A stretch of 64,000 bases of DNA from Ophioderma brevispina (GCA_023653785.1 JAMKCH010002915.1:1-64000); one strand, 5' to 3'; numbered from the stretch's first letter, positions 10,886 through 22,599 are shown. Program-made: numbers and translations. The notes: generated by a model not told the origin, from the letters alone.

Positions 10886-12014
10886 GTGAGCCAAATTCTA
10901 AAAATATATCACATTTTTATTGAAGAGAATTATAATTGATTGTAAATCTGCAAAGATTTGAATGGATATCAGGGCTGTTTACTAACAAATATACAGGGTG
11001 ATCGACCAAACAGAGTACATAAAAAAGAATCATTTCTTTTAACACTGCATTATTTCCCGACATGAAAAATGAAAAAAATGCTATCATATTGGAATGTACT
11101 AATACCTCCCTTTCAGGCAATGCGTATTTGTAACACATTAGAATAGGCATGTGTGATATACAGGTGGCAAAAAAAGTAATTGAAATTTAATTGCATTCTT
11201 TTCCCTTAAAGAAAATGTTAGCTAAAATAGCATTCGTTATTACATGTTTGTGTAAAGGTATCATCTTGCATTCATTTTGTTATCAGTACAGTAATTTAGG
11301 TTGTTTGCACACAGGGAAAATAGAGGGGGTTGGGTCCAAAAATGCGCTTGAATATCAACCCTCCCCTTGGACACTACAGATATGTGACCTTGAAATCAAC
11401 TAGCTGCATTAGTATTTTAAAAACAAATGGTTTTAATTTTAAGATATCATGACCAAGTGTTAGCAGACGTGAGCTTTTAGGTGATGAAGTTAAAACAAGA
11501 AAAAGTAGAGAAAAACACAAAAAGGTCAGATGTATGCAGGCTCAATGATGGATGTGAAGGGTGATGCTGGAAGGATGATGAGCAACGAAAACACTGTCAC
11601 TGGAATGAGCTGAGTGATAAGACTAAGTTCTTCTGCGATGGAGCTCATCAGTTGGAAGCTCACAGTACTTTTTTGATAATATTATTTGATTTGGAATGGA
11701 TTCATTCTCTCAAATCACTCAGGACAAGATGATAGGTGAGTAGTAGGCCCCTCACTTTATTTTTGGTATGATTTTTTTCGTGTTCAGTTATCAATTACCC
11801 CAAGTCTAGGTATAGCTAGGTTTTGGTTTGGGTAGGCCTATCAACCTATCATGCCTACACGGAGTGGGGCTAGGGACGCTAAATAATAGGAAATAAAATG
11901 TCCGGATGTAGTTTTGACAATCAGTGAACAAAGACTATGTATTCGGTAAAAAACGAATATGAATGTCTTAATCGGGTGATGAAGGAATTATCGCTCCCTC
12001 GTTGGCTTAGCTAA

Positions 12015-12140
12015 CTGGGCCTATAGAGATATGTAGCGCCCTAGCAGGACTATGTACGGCCTAGCATATATGTACGCTATGCATACATGTAGGCATAGCC
12101 ATACTATGTGGGCCTAGCATACCTGGCCCACTACTACGTC
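12015..12140. repeat. Minisatellite, GGCCTAGCATACTATGTA type
   Basis: Imperfect tandem units of about 18-20 bases containing CTATGTA(G/C)GGCCTAGCATA. The partner block in duplication unit 2 (15075-15205) has cleaner units, so the array predates or arose with the duplication. Confidence 0.75.
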
Positions 12141-12334
12141 TCGGGGTGATAGTAGGCCAAGGTATGCTGTGCAACTCGGGAAACGATAATTCTCCATTCA
12201 CACCATCATGGACAGTCAATATGTGTTAAATATGTAACAAGACTGTCCGATTGCGACAGTACAGAATGGGGGAAGTGTAAACACGTTCTAATCAGAACCA
12301 GTAAATGTCTGTACGTACCAAGTGCAGGCCTACA

Positions 12335-12870
12335 CGTGCATGCAAATATGCACTTCGTCTGACCTAAGATCACCTTGCACTGTTCACACATTTTCCGTGC
12401 GACTATTGATATTATTACGCTTGACGTGGCTCGGATATACATTTGGGGCCTGGGATCTTTGGTACCATATATCATCACTTTTGAACTTCATCGGACAACA
12501 TTTGAATAATAAAAGTAATTAATCACTATATATAGGAGACTCGTTTTTTAGCAAGCTTGCCTGTTTTAAATGCCATGATTACATCGTGTCTTTTAGCAGC
12601 TGTTGTAATGCCATGATACATTTTTCGTGTGGACTGCTTCACGTACAGACCTAGTAAAAGCTTGATGTTCTTTGACTAATTTTATATAAGTAAAGACCCT
12701 TGTTTTAAAATCATGCCAAAAAGAATAATCTTTCGCGTCACTGCTTTTTGTACTTAGTAGACCTATCGAAATGCGTGATGTTCTTTGAAATCGCTAGAGG
12801 GCGGGTTTCAGAGGCGAGAATTTCGTCGGGCGAGTAAAATTCTCTCGAAATTTCGGGTCCTAAATCGTGC
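12335..12870. other. Spacer between duplication units
   Basis: No gene seen. A loosely repeated pair (GCCATGAT(T)ACAT near 12572 and 12610, GATGTTCTTTGA near 12664 and 12777) suggests small local duplications. A short frame at 12322-12522 shows no domain. Confidence 0.4.
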
Positions 12871-12945
12871 CATAGGTGCTTATTTCGAAAAATGGTTTTA
12901 AAAAGTTTTTTAAGTATAAAAATGCAGTTGTCGTATACTGTTCAC
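12870..12945 (+). repeat. 5' piece of duplication unit 2
   Basis: CTTATTTCGAAAAATGGTTTT and the following AAAAGT, ATGCAGTT and GTTCACAT stretches match 10688-10760, just before the THAP exon of unit 1. The homology resumes only at about 13795. Confidence 0.6.
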
Positions 12946-12949
12946 ATAA

Positions 12950-13795
12950 TCATGATTAATTATAGGCTACACACGTCTTACCTAAATGGCATGAAACAAT
13001 GGCCATCATATATTTCTATTTTTTACAACCAAGTAACAGACATGGAAAATGTAGTGTGAAAGAAATTTACAAGATGAATCCCAGAAATTGGGAGAAATAA
13101 CATTTTGGGTGGAACACCTCAAGGGGACTCTATTGCATCATTCAGGTTCCTCTTTTGATGCCCGTCCTTTTACCAAATTTCTCTTATTTATTTCTATCTA
13201 TTTATTTATTGAACGTATTTCTATTTATTCATTTATAATTATTCTTGTCATTTTTATTATTCGCTTATATATATTTATTAGATATACTTTATTTTGTTTT
13301 TCTTTAATCCCGCTTTTTTTTTTTTTCCTTGTTCTGAAGTTGAGATAAGCAAATTATATGTCATGTTCGGCCATTTTGAATTTCAACATAAAGGAAGCAT
13401 GGATAATTTAGATATACACTAAAGTCCATCACACCTCTACGTGAGAAGCTAAGATATAGCTAATTATATGCAATTTCAGCTATTTGGCGGCCATTTGGAT
13501 ATTTTTTTTCATGGGGATTTGGATATGTGTTATATGATGTGTATTGTGCAGGTCTGTCCATGTCACGCTCCCCACTAACAATTTTTTCACGTGCATTGTG
13601 TATTTCTCTTCAGGGATATTCTATAGACCAGTTAACATGTGACGTTCTGAGTCGGTCACTTGACCCGGAAGTAGCTGCTCGCAGGGCCACAACATTAAGT
13701 GGTGGATCCTGTATACCGATTGTATATAGAGTCGGTTGAGTTTAGTTAATGTTTATCGTCATTAACACGCTTTGAATATTTCACCATAAATATTG
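12950..13795. mobile_element. Insertion splitting duplication unit 2
   Basis: This 0.85 kb stretch has no counterpart at the matching position of unit 1, so it is probably an insertion. It is very AT-rich at 13180-13340. It also carries a GGCCATTTTGAA motif at 13370 and TTGGCGGCCATTTGG at 13486, in opposite orientation to the motif block at 10060-10430. A frame at 13527-13739 has no recognised domain. It may be a non-autonomous element of the ATGGCCGCC family. Confidence 0.5.
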
Positions 13796-13833
13796 TTCAA
13801 TTAATTATATTACTGCCCTGCATTGAATCAACA

Positions 13834-13946
13834 ATGCCCGACAGTTCTATTCGTCGGTTGAGCCAATCGAAGGACTCCAAAAGGCGTAAAAAGCCGGCGG
13901 TGAAAATCGACTGCATTTTACCGATTTCATATAGCTCAAAAAGCTG
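13834..13946 (+). pseudogene. Broken copy of the THAP exon
   Basis: Homologous to 10768-10885. It starts ATGCCCGACAG, but base changes and indels remove the CCxxxC cysteines from the ATG frame (MPDSSIRRL), and the HFYPI codons fall out of frame. The splice donor GGTGAGC of copy 1 is GATGATC here. The flanking sequence stays homologous, so this is a decayed duplicate rather than a different exon. Sequencing errors could account for the frame loss, but not easily for the donor change. Confidence 0.7.
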
Positions 13947-15074
13947 ATGATCCAAATTCTACAAATATATAACATTTTATTGAAGAGCATATTATAATGA
14001 TTGTAAATCCCCCTGCAAAGTTTGAATGGATATTCTAGGGTGTTTGGTTGTTGTGGTGTTTGGTACACAAAGCTCAGGGTGATACGACAAAAGAGTACAT
14101 ATAAAAATAACAGTTCTTTTTAACACGGCATTATTTTCACATGAAAATGAAAAACATATATGTATTCATTTATTTGGAACTGTACTCATAAATCCCTTCA
14201 GGCAATGCGTTTATTTGTAGCACATTAGAATAGACATGCGTGTTTACAGGGTGCAAAAAAAAGTAATTGAATTTAATTGCATCTTTTCCCTTAAAGAAAA
14301 ACGTTGAGCTAAAATAGCATTCATATTACATGTTTGTGTAAAGGTATTATCTTGGCACTTTCATTTGTATCAGTACTGTAATTAGGCAACAGGCGATATA
14401 TAGGGTGGTCAAAAATGCGCTGATCTCAACATCCCATTGGACACTAACTATGCTATGTGACCTTGAAATCAACTAGATGTAATTATTATTAAAACAAATG
14501 GGTTTAATTTTTAATCAATCATGAACAAGTGTTAGCAGACGTGAGCTTCTAGGTGTGAAAGTTAAAAACAAGAAAAAATTTATTATTTTAGAAAAAACAC
14601 AAAAAGGCAAGATGTGGGAATGCAGGTGATGGGAAGGAGTGAGCAACGAAAACTGTCATGGATGTGCGAGTGGCGATAAGACTAAGAGTTTTCTACGATG
14701 GAGATATCAGTTGGAAGCTCACAGTACTTTTTTGATAAGATTATTTGATTTGGAAAAAAGGGCTCATCTCTTCAACTTCCATCGGACAAGATGAATGGTG
14801 AGTAGGCCCCTCTACTTATCTTTTTGGTATTTAATTTTTCGTGTCAGTTCTCAATTACCCCAAGTCTAGGTATCGCTAGGTATGGTTGGGTTAGGCCTAC
14901 CCCTATCATGGCCTAGCAAGGAGTAGGAGGCTAGGGACGCTAACTAATAGAAAATAAAAAGTCAAGGGAGGTGTTGACAATCAGGAACAAAGACTATGTA
15001 TTAGCGTATATAAAAAACGAATATTGACTGGTTTATATCGGGTGATGAATGGAGAATATCGTTACTCCCTCGTT

Positions 15075-15205
15075 GGCCTAGCGTACCTGGCCTTAGACTA
15101 TGTAGGCCTAGCAGACTATGTAGGCCTAGCATACTATGTACCGCCTTAGCATACTGTAGGCTAGCAACTATGTAGGCCTAGCATACCTGGCCTACTACGC
15201 CTCGG
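15075..15205. repeat. Minisatellite, ACTATGTAGGCCTAGC type
   Basis: About six units of a 16-20 base sequence reading ACTATGTAGGCCTAGCAT, the cleanest at 15107-15130 and 15166-15190. It is the counterpart of 12015-12140. Confidence 0.85.
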
Positions 15206-15394
15206 GGGGTGCTGATAGTAGGCAGGTATGCTAGTGCGACTCGGAACGATAATCTCCATCATCACCCTCATGACCAGTCAATTTTGTTAAATATTAACAG
15301 ACTGGCGATTTGGACAGTACATAATAGTGGAAGTTAACAGTTCTAATCAGGAAACCGTAATGCATGTACGTACCCAGCTTGCAGGCCTACAGTA

Positions 15395-16916
15395 CAGTTG
15401 CGGGTATAAGAATCTGGCCAGACTTGTGGAGACACACCCAGGCATTCTTCACTGTATCTTGGTCATGTGGATTCTGCCCACCGCGCGAACCGGGATGGAC
15501 TGAAAACAAACGGGAGTAGGAACTGTAAAGAAGCACTTGTCATATTCACATAACCCGATATACAAAGTAACTATAAGCATCAAGGGATCCGTATGCTTTT
15601 AGAGGGACCCGTGGGAATGGGTTTGGTGTGTGAATGAGGTAGATACATGTCACCGTACTAGGGCAGTCGATGGCCAATCTTTTTTGTTATCCTCCGACAC
15701 AGTAGAATCTAACTCATAAACTTAGATCGCGGTAATGGTTCCTAAGATTTTGTTTACAGTCGCTCCAAGTATTATCTGCGATTGTTTTCAAATAATCTTT
15801 AACATATTCACATTCGTTCCATCTTCACCGATAATATCTTGAAGAAAAAAGTTCGCGAAAACTTCCACCACAGACAGATGCCGAGATTACACGCGTGTCA
15901 AGTACTGTTTACTATGCTGGGACAGCTGTGACCCTCGGAAATGTTTTGCCTGCGGCGCTGCGCGCGCATCGACGTAGTTACAATTGATGCTGACTTCAGA
16001 TGTTAACTGGTCTTAGCAGGCAACCAATAAAGATTGATCAAAAGTTGTGACGAACTCTGGTCACGACGGAATGCGAACACCAAGCGCGCAGTTTTTTTTT
16101 TTTTGCAAGCACGGAGCCTTTTGTGACCTATTTAATTGCCGCCATACATAAGCAGTCAATGGGGACAAGACCAAAGTATCTATAGCATGGTTACATAATT
16201 ACAAATGTGGGATTTACATGTTACAGATAAGCTCCAATCTGATTGGACATGCGCATGGTGGAATCAAAAACATAAACCCAACTGTTCTTTACACACACGA
16301 TGCAGGAAGAAAACAGAATCGTTACCCAGATTTAAACCGAATTAGAGGCAGATTTTTCAAATAAACCAGGCGTGGCAAAGACAATAAATTCTGTCTTTTC
16401 TTCAAGTCAGAATATAGCTTGAAGTTTTGAGAGCATTCTCCACAAATCACCGGGAAATCTTTGGATTAAACTCACAGAAAAGCTGTATATCATCAGATAA
16501 GAATGGAAGTTAACACCATGATTCATAATATTGTATACAATTTGAAACCTTGCGGGCCTAATGGAGCCCTGCGAACGAAATAGTTATAAAAATATGTTAC
16601 TGGACATTTCATTGGTTAACCATCTCAGGTCGGTACTTCTGTCAGTGAGATATTATCTAAACCAGTATAAGAAATAGTGTCTGTGATACTAAACTGGTTT
16701 CAAGCAATTTAAATCAAAAATAAGGTCATAATAAAACAAAAATCCCATGTAATATTGACTGACCCCAATATCAAACATATTTTAAAAAATTTGTTTGGAT
16801 TTGGGTATTGTTTGGTCAATTTTACTTGTAAATACTCCAAAACAAAGCCTATGGCTTTCAAAAAGTGCCTAAGTCCAAAATCAATAAATTGAACATATTT
16901 GGATCAGTAATTCCCC

Positions 16917-16950
<34 letters not shown>

Positions 16951-17665
16951 TCTATATACCCTGGATTCAACTCATGGTCACTTTCGGTAGCATGTGAAAA
17001 AAAAGTTCATATCTCGAACTGGTTCAAGATGGAATAGCATTTTTGACGCGCACATCTTAATATACCCGTTCCCAAAAGATACGTTCATCCCTAAATTTCA
17101 AGGCATTTTCGTGTGCATAACATCAATCGAGGATGATTTGAAACAATTTCAAAGGTTTTGAAAGAGAGTAAAACATTTGACTCTGCCACAAAAAATCGGG
17201 CCCTTTTCCAAAAAAACACCTTTGCATAAACACCATACTTCCTTTTTCCCAAAATGACGTTGTCAGAAAACTGGCACTTTACCGTATTCAAAGGTAAATT
17301 TGGAAGTTATATCACTTTTACTTTGACTTATGGACCCCCAAGTATGTTCCGAGTGGTTTTTGAGCCATTTTGACCCCCTTGAAACTTACATTGGAAGCAA
17401 GGGTATTTCTTCTGATCAAATAATTATTTGCAATTTGCAGCAAAAGGTAATCCAGAATGCCAAGTTTAAAAGATCTGAGTATTGATTTCACACCGGTACA
17501 TGTTTGAGGTGGACCCCCTCAAATTTAAAATTGCTGAAGTGTGAAAACGACAGAGGTACGGAGCTCCAAATTTTCAGAATTTTAGTTTCTCAGAAATATC
17601 TTTCAATACACCAAAAAAGAAAGAAAGAAAATTCCATGAGGTGATGGTGTTTGTACTCGATTTGT
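15395..17665. other. No gene seen; (CT)n at 16913-16952
   Basis: Mixed sequence with a GC-richer patch (15880-15980) and a T12 run at 16091. A (CT)n microsatellite of about 40 bases starts at 16913. The frame at 17091-17291 on the minus strand shows no domain. Confidence 0.6.
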
Positions 17666-17669
17666 GGAT

Positions 17670-17915
17670 GTGGCATTGGAAGGGACCCTGATTTGTTACT
17701 CGGCCGGTGTGAAAGGAGATATGGTCCGGCAGGAACCACAGTCCGGGCTCCATTTAGACGAACGGAACAAAGGCGTGAAACAATGTTGCGTGAGAAGTCA
17801 ACTGAATCGATTGCCCTATTGTTCACCAATTGTTCCCGGACTGTGAGACCGGCGGACCATATATCCTGCCCACGGTTCAAAGGGACGTTTGCTGGGGTCC
17901 CTATTGTAAAAGAAG
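17670..17915. mobile_element. Foldback (MITE-like) element
   Basis: The two halves are imperfect reverse complements around about 17795. CACAGTCCGGG (17737) pairs with CCCGGACTGTG (17835), GATATGGTCCGGCAGG (17720) pairs with a GGCGGACCATATATCC-type block (17850), and AAGGGACC (17678) pairs with GGTCCCTA (17895). It is GC-richer than the flanks. Because the arms mirror each other, both strands stay open (plus 17651-17938, minus 17590-18048). I do not take these frames as genes. Confidence 0.7.
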
Positions 17916-17924
17916 AATTAAAGT

Positions 17925-18310
17925 CACGATATGGGTAATTTAATTCAACGTTGAAAAGAAGTCCGCAGCCTGCCGTAAAAATGTGTATCTGCAATTTTAA
18001 TCCGGTTATTAACGGTGATAATTCAATACGTAAGGAGATCACTCCCATTCAACATACTTCGCGTAGTATTAGCTGTTAAATTTGTCGATTAGATAAAGTA
18101 TTCCCTTGGTTGCTGCTTAATTTCTAGAGTTCATTCTTGGCTGTGATGAAAGGGTAGAGGAATCAGTCTACAGTTAATGCTGGCAAAACAAGTTCTTATA
18201 TCAAATTCATTGGCACACATTCTCTTATATGGAGTTATATCAAGTGGCGTGTCATCTTTTAGCCATTATATATGAGTGGATGCTAGATCACTTCTGACAT
18301 ATAGTAATGC
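17925..18310 (+). repeat. Segmental duplication, block 1 copy 1
   Basis: Matches 53370-53690 in the same orientation. The clearest shared stretch is CCATTCAACATACTTCGCGT at 18046, then GTCGATTAGATAAAG(T/C)ATTCCCTT, then AGAGTTCA and GATGAAA(A)GGTA. No coding frame is conserved between the copies. Confidence 0.8.
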
Positions 18311-19485
18311 CCTTTGTAATTTTGGTCCGACAACAATTTTGGTGGAGAAGAAAACGATGTGTTAGAAGTGTCCGTATATGTGCTGCCATGTGAAGGATAA
18401 AACATATTGAAAATTTGAATCATGATCGGGGTCACCATCTTAAATAGCTATATTAATAAAAGGTTTCTTGGAATACATGTAACATGGTAGTATTCTCTTT
18501 AAAATGGTTCAAAAGATGTATTTTATCTATTAAACCATACATATTGCTTGCAATGTATATGTCACTACGAAGTCTCATCCGGAGTCTAATAGGTAGAGGC
18601 AATATTTTTAGGGGGGGGGGGCGAATGTGATACAAATGAGTATTAGAATAGTATCGAGAATAACCTGTGATCCATTATACACCTTAAAAAGATTCAAGCT
18701 ATGGTCAAATCTCTCTTATTTTACCAACTTTTGTTTTTTAAAAAAAGAAAAAACCTAAAAAATTAAAAAAAAAAAAAAAAAAAAACAAACTTGATAACAT
18801 TTTAAACCCATTTCAAATACTCCCAACAAAAATATTTTATTAAGGATGATTCTAGGGGATACTGTGTATGTTGTGCTATGATAATATTGTGCGTAAAACA
18901 CCTAACTTTCTTCCCTAGGCATTTTTCTATTTGTGAAACACATTTTTCGACTTTCTACTCCACCTTACAATGGATAGAATAGATTACATCACATCATCGA
19001 ATATTTTAGCAAAGTAAAAGCGGAGTTAAGTTTATAGCGAGTGTGACGTATAAGCGAAAAACCTTCACACGATGAAACGTGCCGTCACAACAAAGGTAAA
19101 CGGCTGAAATACGATCAGAGGAAAAGACGGAGACCAACATTAAAATCTTACGTTAATGTAACGATTTGCGACATTTTTATCATTAAATTTGGTTTCAGAT
19201 GAACAAATTTCTTTTTAACGACAACTTGTCCACCCAGGGAGGGAAGAGCCTTGTAAATACTCCACGAATCAATTCTTGGAATTATTGGAACGGTATTAAT
19301 GAAAAAAAAATGTTCAAAACACGTGCCCTTGATATTTCAAGGGAAATGCTTTCATGTCATCCACAATGCTGCTTATAATAAAAGGCACACTTTGCATGGG
19401 ATTATTGCAGGGTTTGTTTTATTATTATTTGGTCTTTCGTGATTTTTTTTAATAAGAGAGCTATATTTATACCCGAAAAAAGGAC
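18310..19485. other. No gene seen
   Basis: AT-rich. It contains a G11 run at 18611 and a long A-tract near 18764-18785. No frame of interest was seen. Confidence 0.6.
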
Positions 19486-19489
19486 ATAT

Positions 19490-20370
19490 TGTCACACGTA
19501 AGTAGAACAGGATCCGCAAACAGGGCACGCACATGTATACACACACTCGCGCGCAACATCACGCAGACTCTCGCACATTACGCAGCACACACACAAACAA
19601 CACACACATATACTCGCCGAACACGCACACCAAACCGCAGCACACGAACACAAACCACTACACAAACTGAAAACAAGCAAAGAACATACACTAGTATGTT
19701 ACGACGCATACCCATCATTAAGAAACGGTGTATTGTTAGTGCGAGAAAACATATAAATGTTCGAACAGGGGTTTCGAAAATTCTTTTCCCAAAACACGAT
19801 TCCTCCCCACACACCACCACACGCGCGCGCATACACAGACACACTAACAAACTCTCCACAAACTATAGTGACCACGGCAGAAACAAAACTCACATGTAGA
19901 CCACACATGTTATGCGCATCAACCGCACAAAAAAATATGCATTGCACACACGTATTTTTACCTACACCTAATAATTCACACGATACAAGCAAAAACGACA
20001 ACCACTTAGTCACCCACACTCGCACGCACATCACAATAGATTCATCACCCATTTGTTATTAATTCAGAGTATCATTGCCACACCTTGAAAACTGCAAACT
20101 GAATAAAAATTAATGTCGAAGCCAAATCCGAGAGACAAAGCTTTAAGTTTTTTTAAGGGTTTTCTGTGATGTACGACAGATTTGTAGTCTCTTTGTAACT
20201 TTTACAAGTGCAACACACACCCCCCACACACACACTCGGTATGCACTTTCTCTCTCTATCGCACAACACGCGCGGACGCAACACGAATTTTTTCGTTTTG
20301 CCCCTTTTAAAACTGAATGGAAACATACATATCACACAAACACACACACACACTCCCACACACGCACATT
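19490..20370. repeat. (CA)-rich simple-sequence block
   Basis: The plus strand is dominated by CACA, ACAC and CGCACACA stretches at 19500-19680, 19800-20040 and 20205-20370. All frames here (for example plus 19489-19899 and minus 19578-20052) are composition artefacts rich in Thr/His or Val/Cys. A similar block lies at 60570-61070 in the second segmental copy. Confidence 0.85.
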
Positions 20371-20409
20371 AACCATGTCTTACAAGCCTTTTTTGTAACA
20401 CCGGTTTAC

Positions 20410-20970
20410 CAAGGGTGGGGGGGGGGTTACCACCCCCTCGAGAAATTTTTATTAAGCACCCAATGCTTATGATTTTGATACCAGTGGATAGCTATGGTCC
20501 TCCCTCTTTCCATTGATACCAAAATAAGTACCAGTATGTCGTCAATGACGTCATCAAGTCCGCGAGTCATCAAATTGCATTTGCCATAGAAAATAGGCGA
20601 AAATCTAATTTTGCGCTAAAACGTGGAATTCCGATTTCTTTTTCTTTCTTTCTTGCGGTTTTCATCAGCTCTAAATGAGGGCAATGGCTAGCTTTAAATA
20701 AAGATAAAGTTTTAGAGCCATGCTGTGCCTAATATTTTTAAAAACCACCATAAGATATCCTTGGGTGGCCACCCCCCCCCCCCCTTACCCTTCGACTTTG
20801 ACGCAATACCCTACCCCGGTGAAGGTGTATACTTCACATTTTTTTTTTTTTCGCTAAAATGACCGTAAAGATGAGAACGATTACTAGATTCTTTTTACGA
20901 TTTTTTTAGCGTTTAAGCGCACCGGAGCGAATTTCGATAGGGGGGGTGGTGGTAACCACCCCCCCCCCCT
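20410..20970. mobile_element. G-tract palindrome element cluster
   Basis: Three copies of a GGGGGTGGTTACCACCCCC-type palindrome lie at about 20415-20440, 20765-20790 and 20938-20970. The outer copies are inverted-repeat ends. The sequence between has TTTCCATTGATACCAAAATA followed by a perfect TGACGTCA at 20546-20553. The same family, including the TTTCCATTGATA and TGACGTCA parts, is at 57020-57795. This fits a MITE family with palindromic poly-G ends. Confidence 0.65.
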
Positions 20971-21430
20971 TGTAAGACGAGTGGTTTAACAAACAATGCA
21001 CATTCACACACACACACACACACATCTCCACATTTACTCATGATCAACCTCCACAAACAGACCACACACAAACACAACCAAAAACCGCACCAGTCACAAC
21101 CCTTACACGCGTGCCACATCCACCCCTTAGAATCAAACAGACCTATGGACACATAACATACATATATAATATTAAAATTTACTCCTCAAAACGGGGTTTT
21201 AAACCTTAACAATCGATATTGTTTTGAGTTCTACGTGATTCCAAACCGGTCAAGGTTGTTTAAATTTTTTAAGCATAGCAAGTAAAGGCTAATCCAATAA
21301 ATTGACAATACTTTGCAATGTATGAATGTCTCGCCCCAACTGCATCATTCTTAGTGTTTCTATCCACATGCTTCTGCATCACAAAACTATTATGAAACAA
21401 TTTCACGAAAACATAATGTCTTCAAACGCT
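20970..21430. repeat. (CA)n tract and unique spacer
   Basis: A (CA)n run lies at about 21003-21026, with CA-rich sequence to 21130. The rest to 21430 is ordinary AT-rich DNA with no coding signal. Confidence 0.7.
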
Positions 21431-22490
21431 TTATCCTCACTGTTATCTTGTATGGTCTCGATCGAGGCTAACTTTCCGCTTCCGCCGTGACTGGAGCGAA
21501 AACCAGCAGCACCGGCACCCGCACAGTAGGTCTGTACGTTAACGTAAATGCGTCTCTATAGGTTTTATGTTTGATACCCATATATGGCTGATTTATCCTG
21601 CGTTTTTTCATTCACGTCGGCTAACATGCGAACTATCATATAAACCCAGTCGACCTGATCCTCATTCTCGCAGATTCTTCCACCGCGGAATATCCGCTAT
21701 TGCTTTGAATAACAATCATATTTGAATGGTGCAAGGAGCATAAAAAACGACACGCCGCGCCATTGATTAACCAACATGCGAACAACCAAAATACGGAACG
21801 GTTGGTTCGTTCTGGAATCCTGCTGCCCTCGTCTGCTCTGAGTTGCCACTTGTGCACCAAGTGCCTTTAATTAATTTGAAATATCCAATGCGTTATTCAA
21901 GTTTTCGAAAAATGTACCGTTGACCAAAGATGTGTAAATAGTACCAGCGGGTCATTTGGGGGGTCAAAATTTTAATATACAGTGGTATATGAATGTCTTT
22001 ATCTAAGCTGGCCAGTATAAACATTCTGTGTCTAATATGCAACAGACAGGATTGAACGTACTTGCGTATAATGAATGAAAAAATACCAGGTTATCATGAT
22101 GTACTCTTGACAGCCCTCTTCTTACTGACTTTTCGTGCTTGGTTTATCGATGGCAACCGCAAAATATTTTTTTTCCAAAGTCACTAATAATGTGATACAA
22201 ATAAGGAAGCAAGTAAGATGAATCCACGACCAATGAACGGATCATGCACCCTACTTTGCTGTAAAAACCCTTCATCGCTTCAATGGTGAAAACTCATTTT
22301 ATGCCAACTTGTCACCAATTTCACTGACCAGGACCTTGAGTCAATACTGCTAAACTGAACAGAAAGTAATTAGTAGGCGTACGCATATAACTAACTCGAG
22401 TTACAGTAATTGCAAAGCTAGCATTTAGAAATAATCCTACCACAAGAATGGCCGGTAGAACTATGGTATACAGGTGTCTGTCGGTTTTTG
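21430..22490 (-). repeat. Segmental duplication, block 2 copy 1
   Basis: Direct copy of 63005-64000, collinear over the whole visible length. Landmarks are TCCGCCGTGACTGGA near 21481, GACCTGATCCTCATTCTCG near 21653, GGTTGGTTCGTTCTGGA near 21800, a TTTTCGAAAAATGTACC-type stretch near 21902, and then the GPCR exon. A CTTTTCGTGCT / TTTCCAAAGTCACT stretch is also shared. No other protein frame is preserved in both copies. The match runs into the window end, so its right limit is unknown. Confidence 0.88.
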
Positions 22491-22575
22491 AATATAAAAA
22501 TGAATCTGCCTCTTTCAAAGACAGATTAAAGATGATGAAGTCGCATTCAATCGTTGTATAATTCTCGTCGCCCAT
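22321..22575 (-). CDS. Rhodopsin-family GPCR, N-terminus to TM2 (first exon, partial)
   Basis: The minus strand encodes the start of a seven-helix receptor of the plasma membrane. The ATG at 22575 begins a short extracellular tail with two N-glycosylation sequons (N5-Y-T, N17-L-S). TM1 covers about residues 36-60 (IVLPAILVVGLFLNASF, with the TM1 Asn at 51). Intracellular loop 1 and the TM2 start read VSYMRTPTNYFLFSLAV. The MRTPTNY(F/Y)LFSLAV stretch is typical of peptide receptors of the neuromedin U/TRH/ghrelin type. After SLAV the frame is lost: copy 2 has LAVSDSLFLVV with the conserved TM2 Asp, and here one base fewer shifts it to LTQGPGQ. It is a pseudogene, or a live exon with a sequence error. 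No later exon was found on this strand. Confidence 0.75.
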   Translation of the reverse strand: MGDENYTTIECDFIIFNLSLKEADSFLYSKTDRHLYTIVLPAILVVGLFLNASFAITVTRVSYMRTPTNYFLFSLAVLTQGPGQ

Positions 22576-22599
22576 CTGAAACGATGACGCGCGATGAAC

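Larger units (their letters stand above)
10670..12335 (+). repeat. Direct duplication unit 1 (THAP unit)
   Basis: Collinear with 12870-12945 plus 13795-15395, about 80-90% identical by eye with many 1-3 base indels. Shared landmarks are the THAP exon, a TAGAATAG(G/A)CATG(T/C)GTG stretch at 11140 and 14230, the TTGGAAGCTCACAGTACTTTT block at 11654 and 14710, and a minisatellite near 12050. Both copies have the same orientation. The unit is intron-like or transposon-like apart from the exon. Confidence 0.85.
13795..15395 (+). repeat. Direct duplication unit 2 (THAP unit)
   Basis: Second copy of the unit at 10670-12335. The order of landmarks is unchanged: broken THAP exon, TTCAGGCAATGCGT stretch, GAACAAGTGTTAGCAGACGTGAGC stretch, minisatellite, then loss of homology near 15395. 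Single-base differences and indels are spread along the whole length. Confidence 0.85.

Noticed and set aside
17590..18048. 152-codon minus-strand frame
   Set aside because: Explained by the foldback element at 17670-17915. No family resemblance, and the frame is absent from the segmental copy.
19489..20062. Frames of 93-136 codons on both strands
   Set aside because: They lie over CA-rich simple sequence and encode biased Thr/His or Val/Cys runs.
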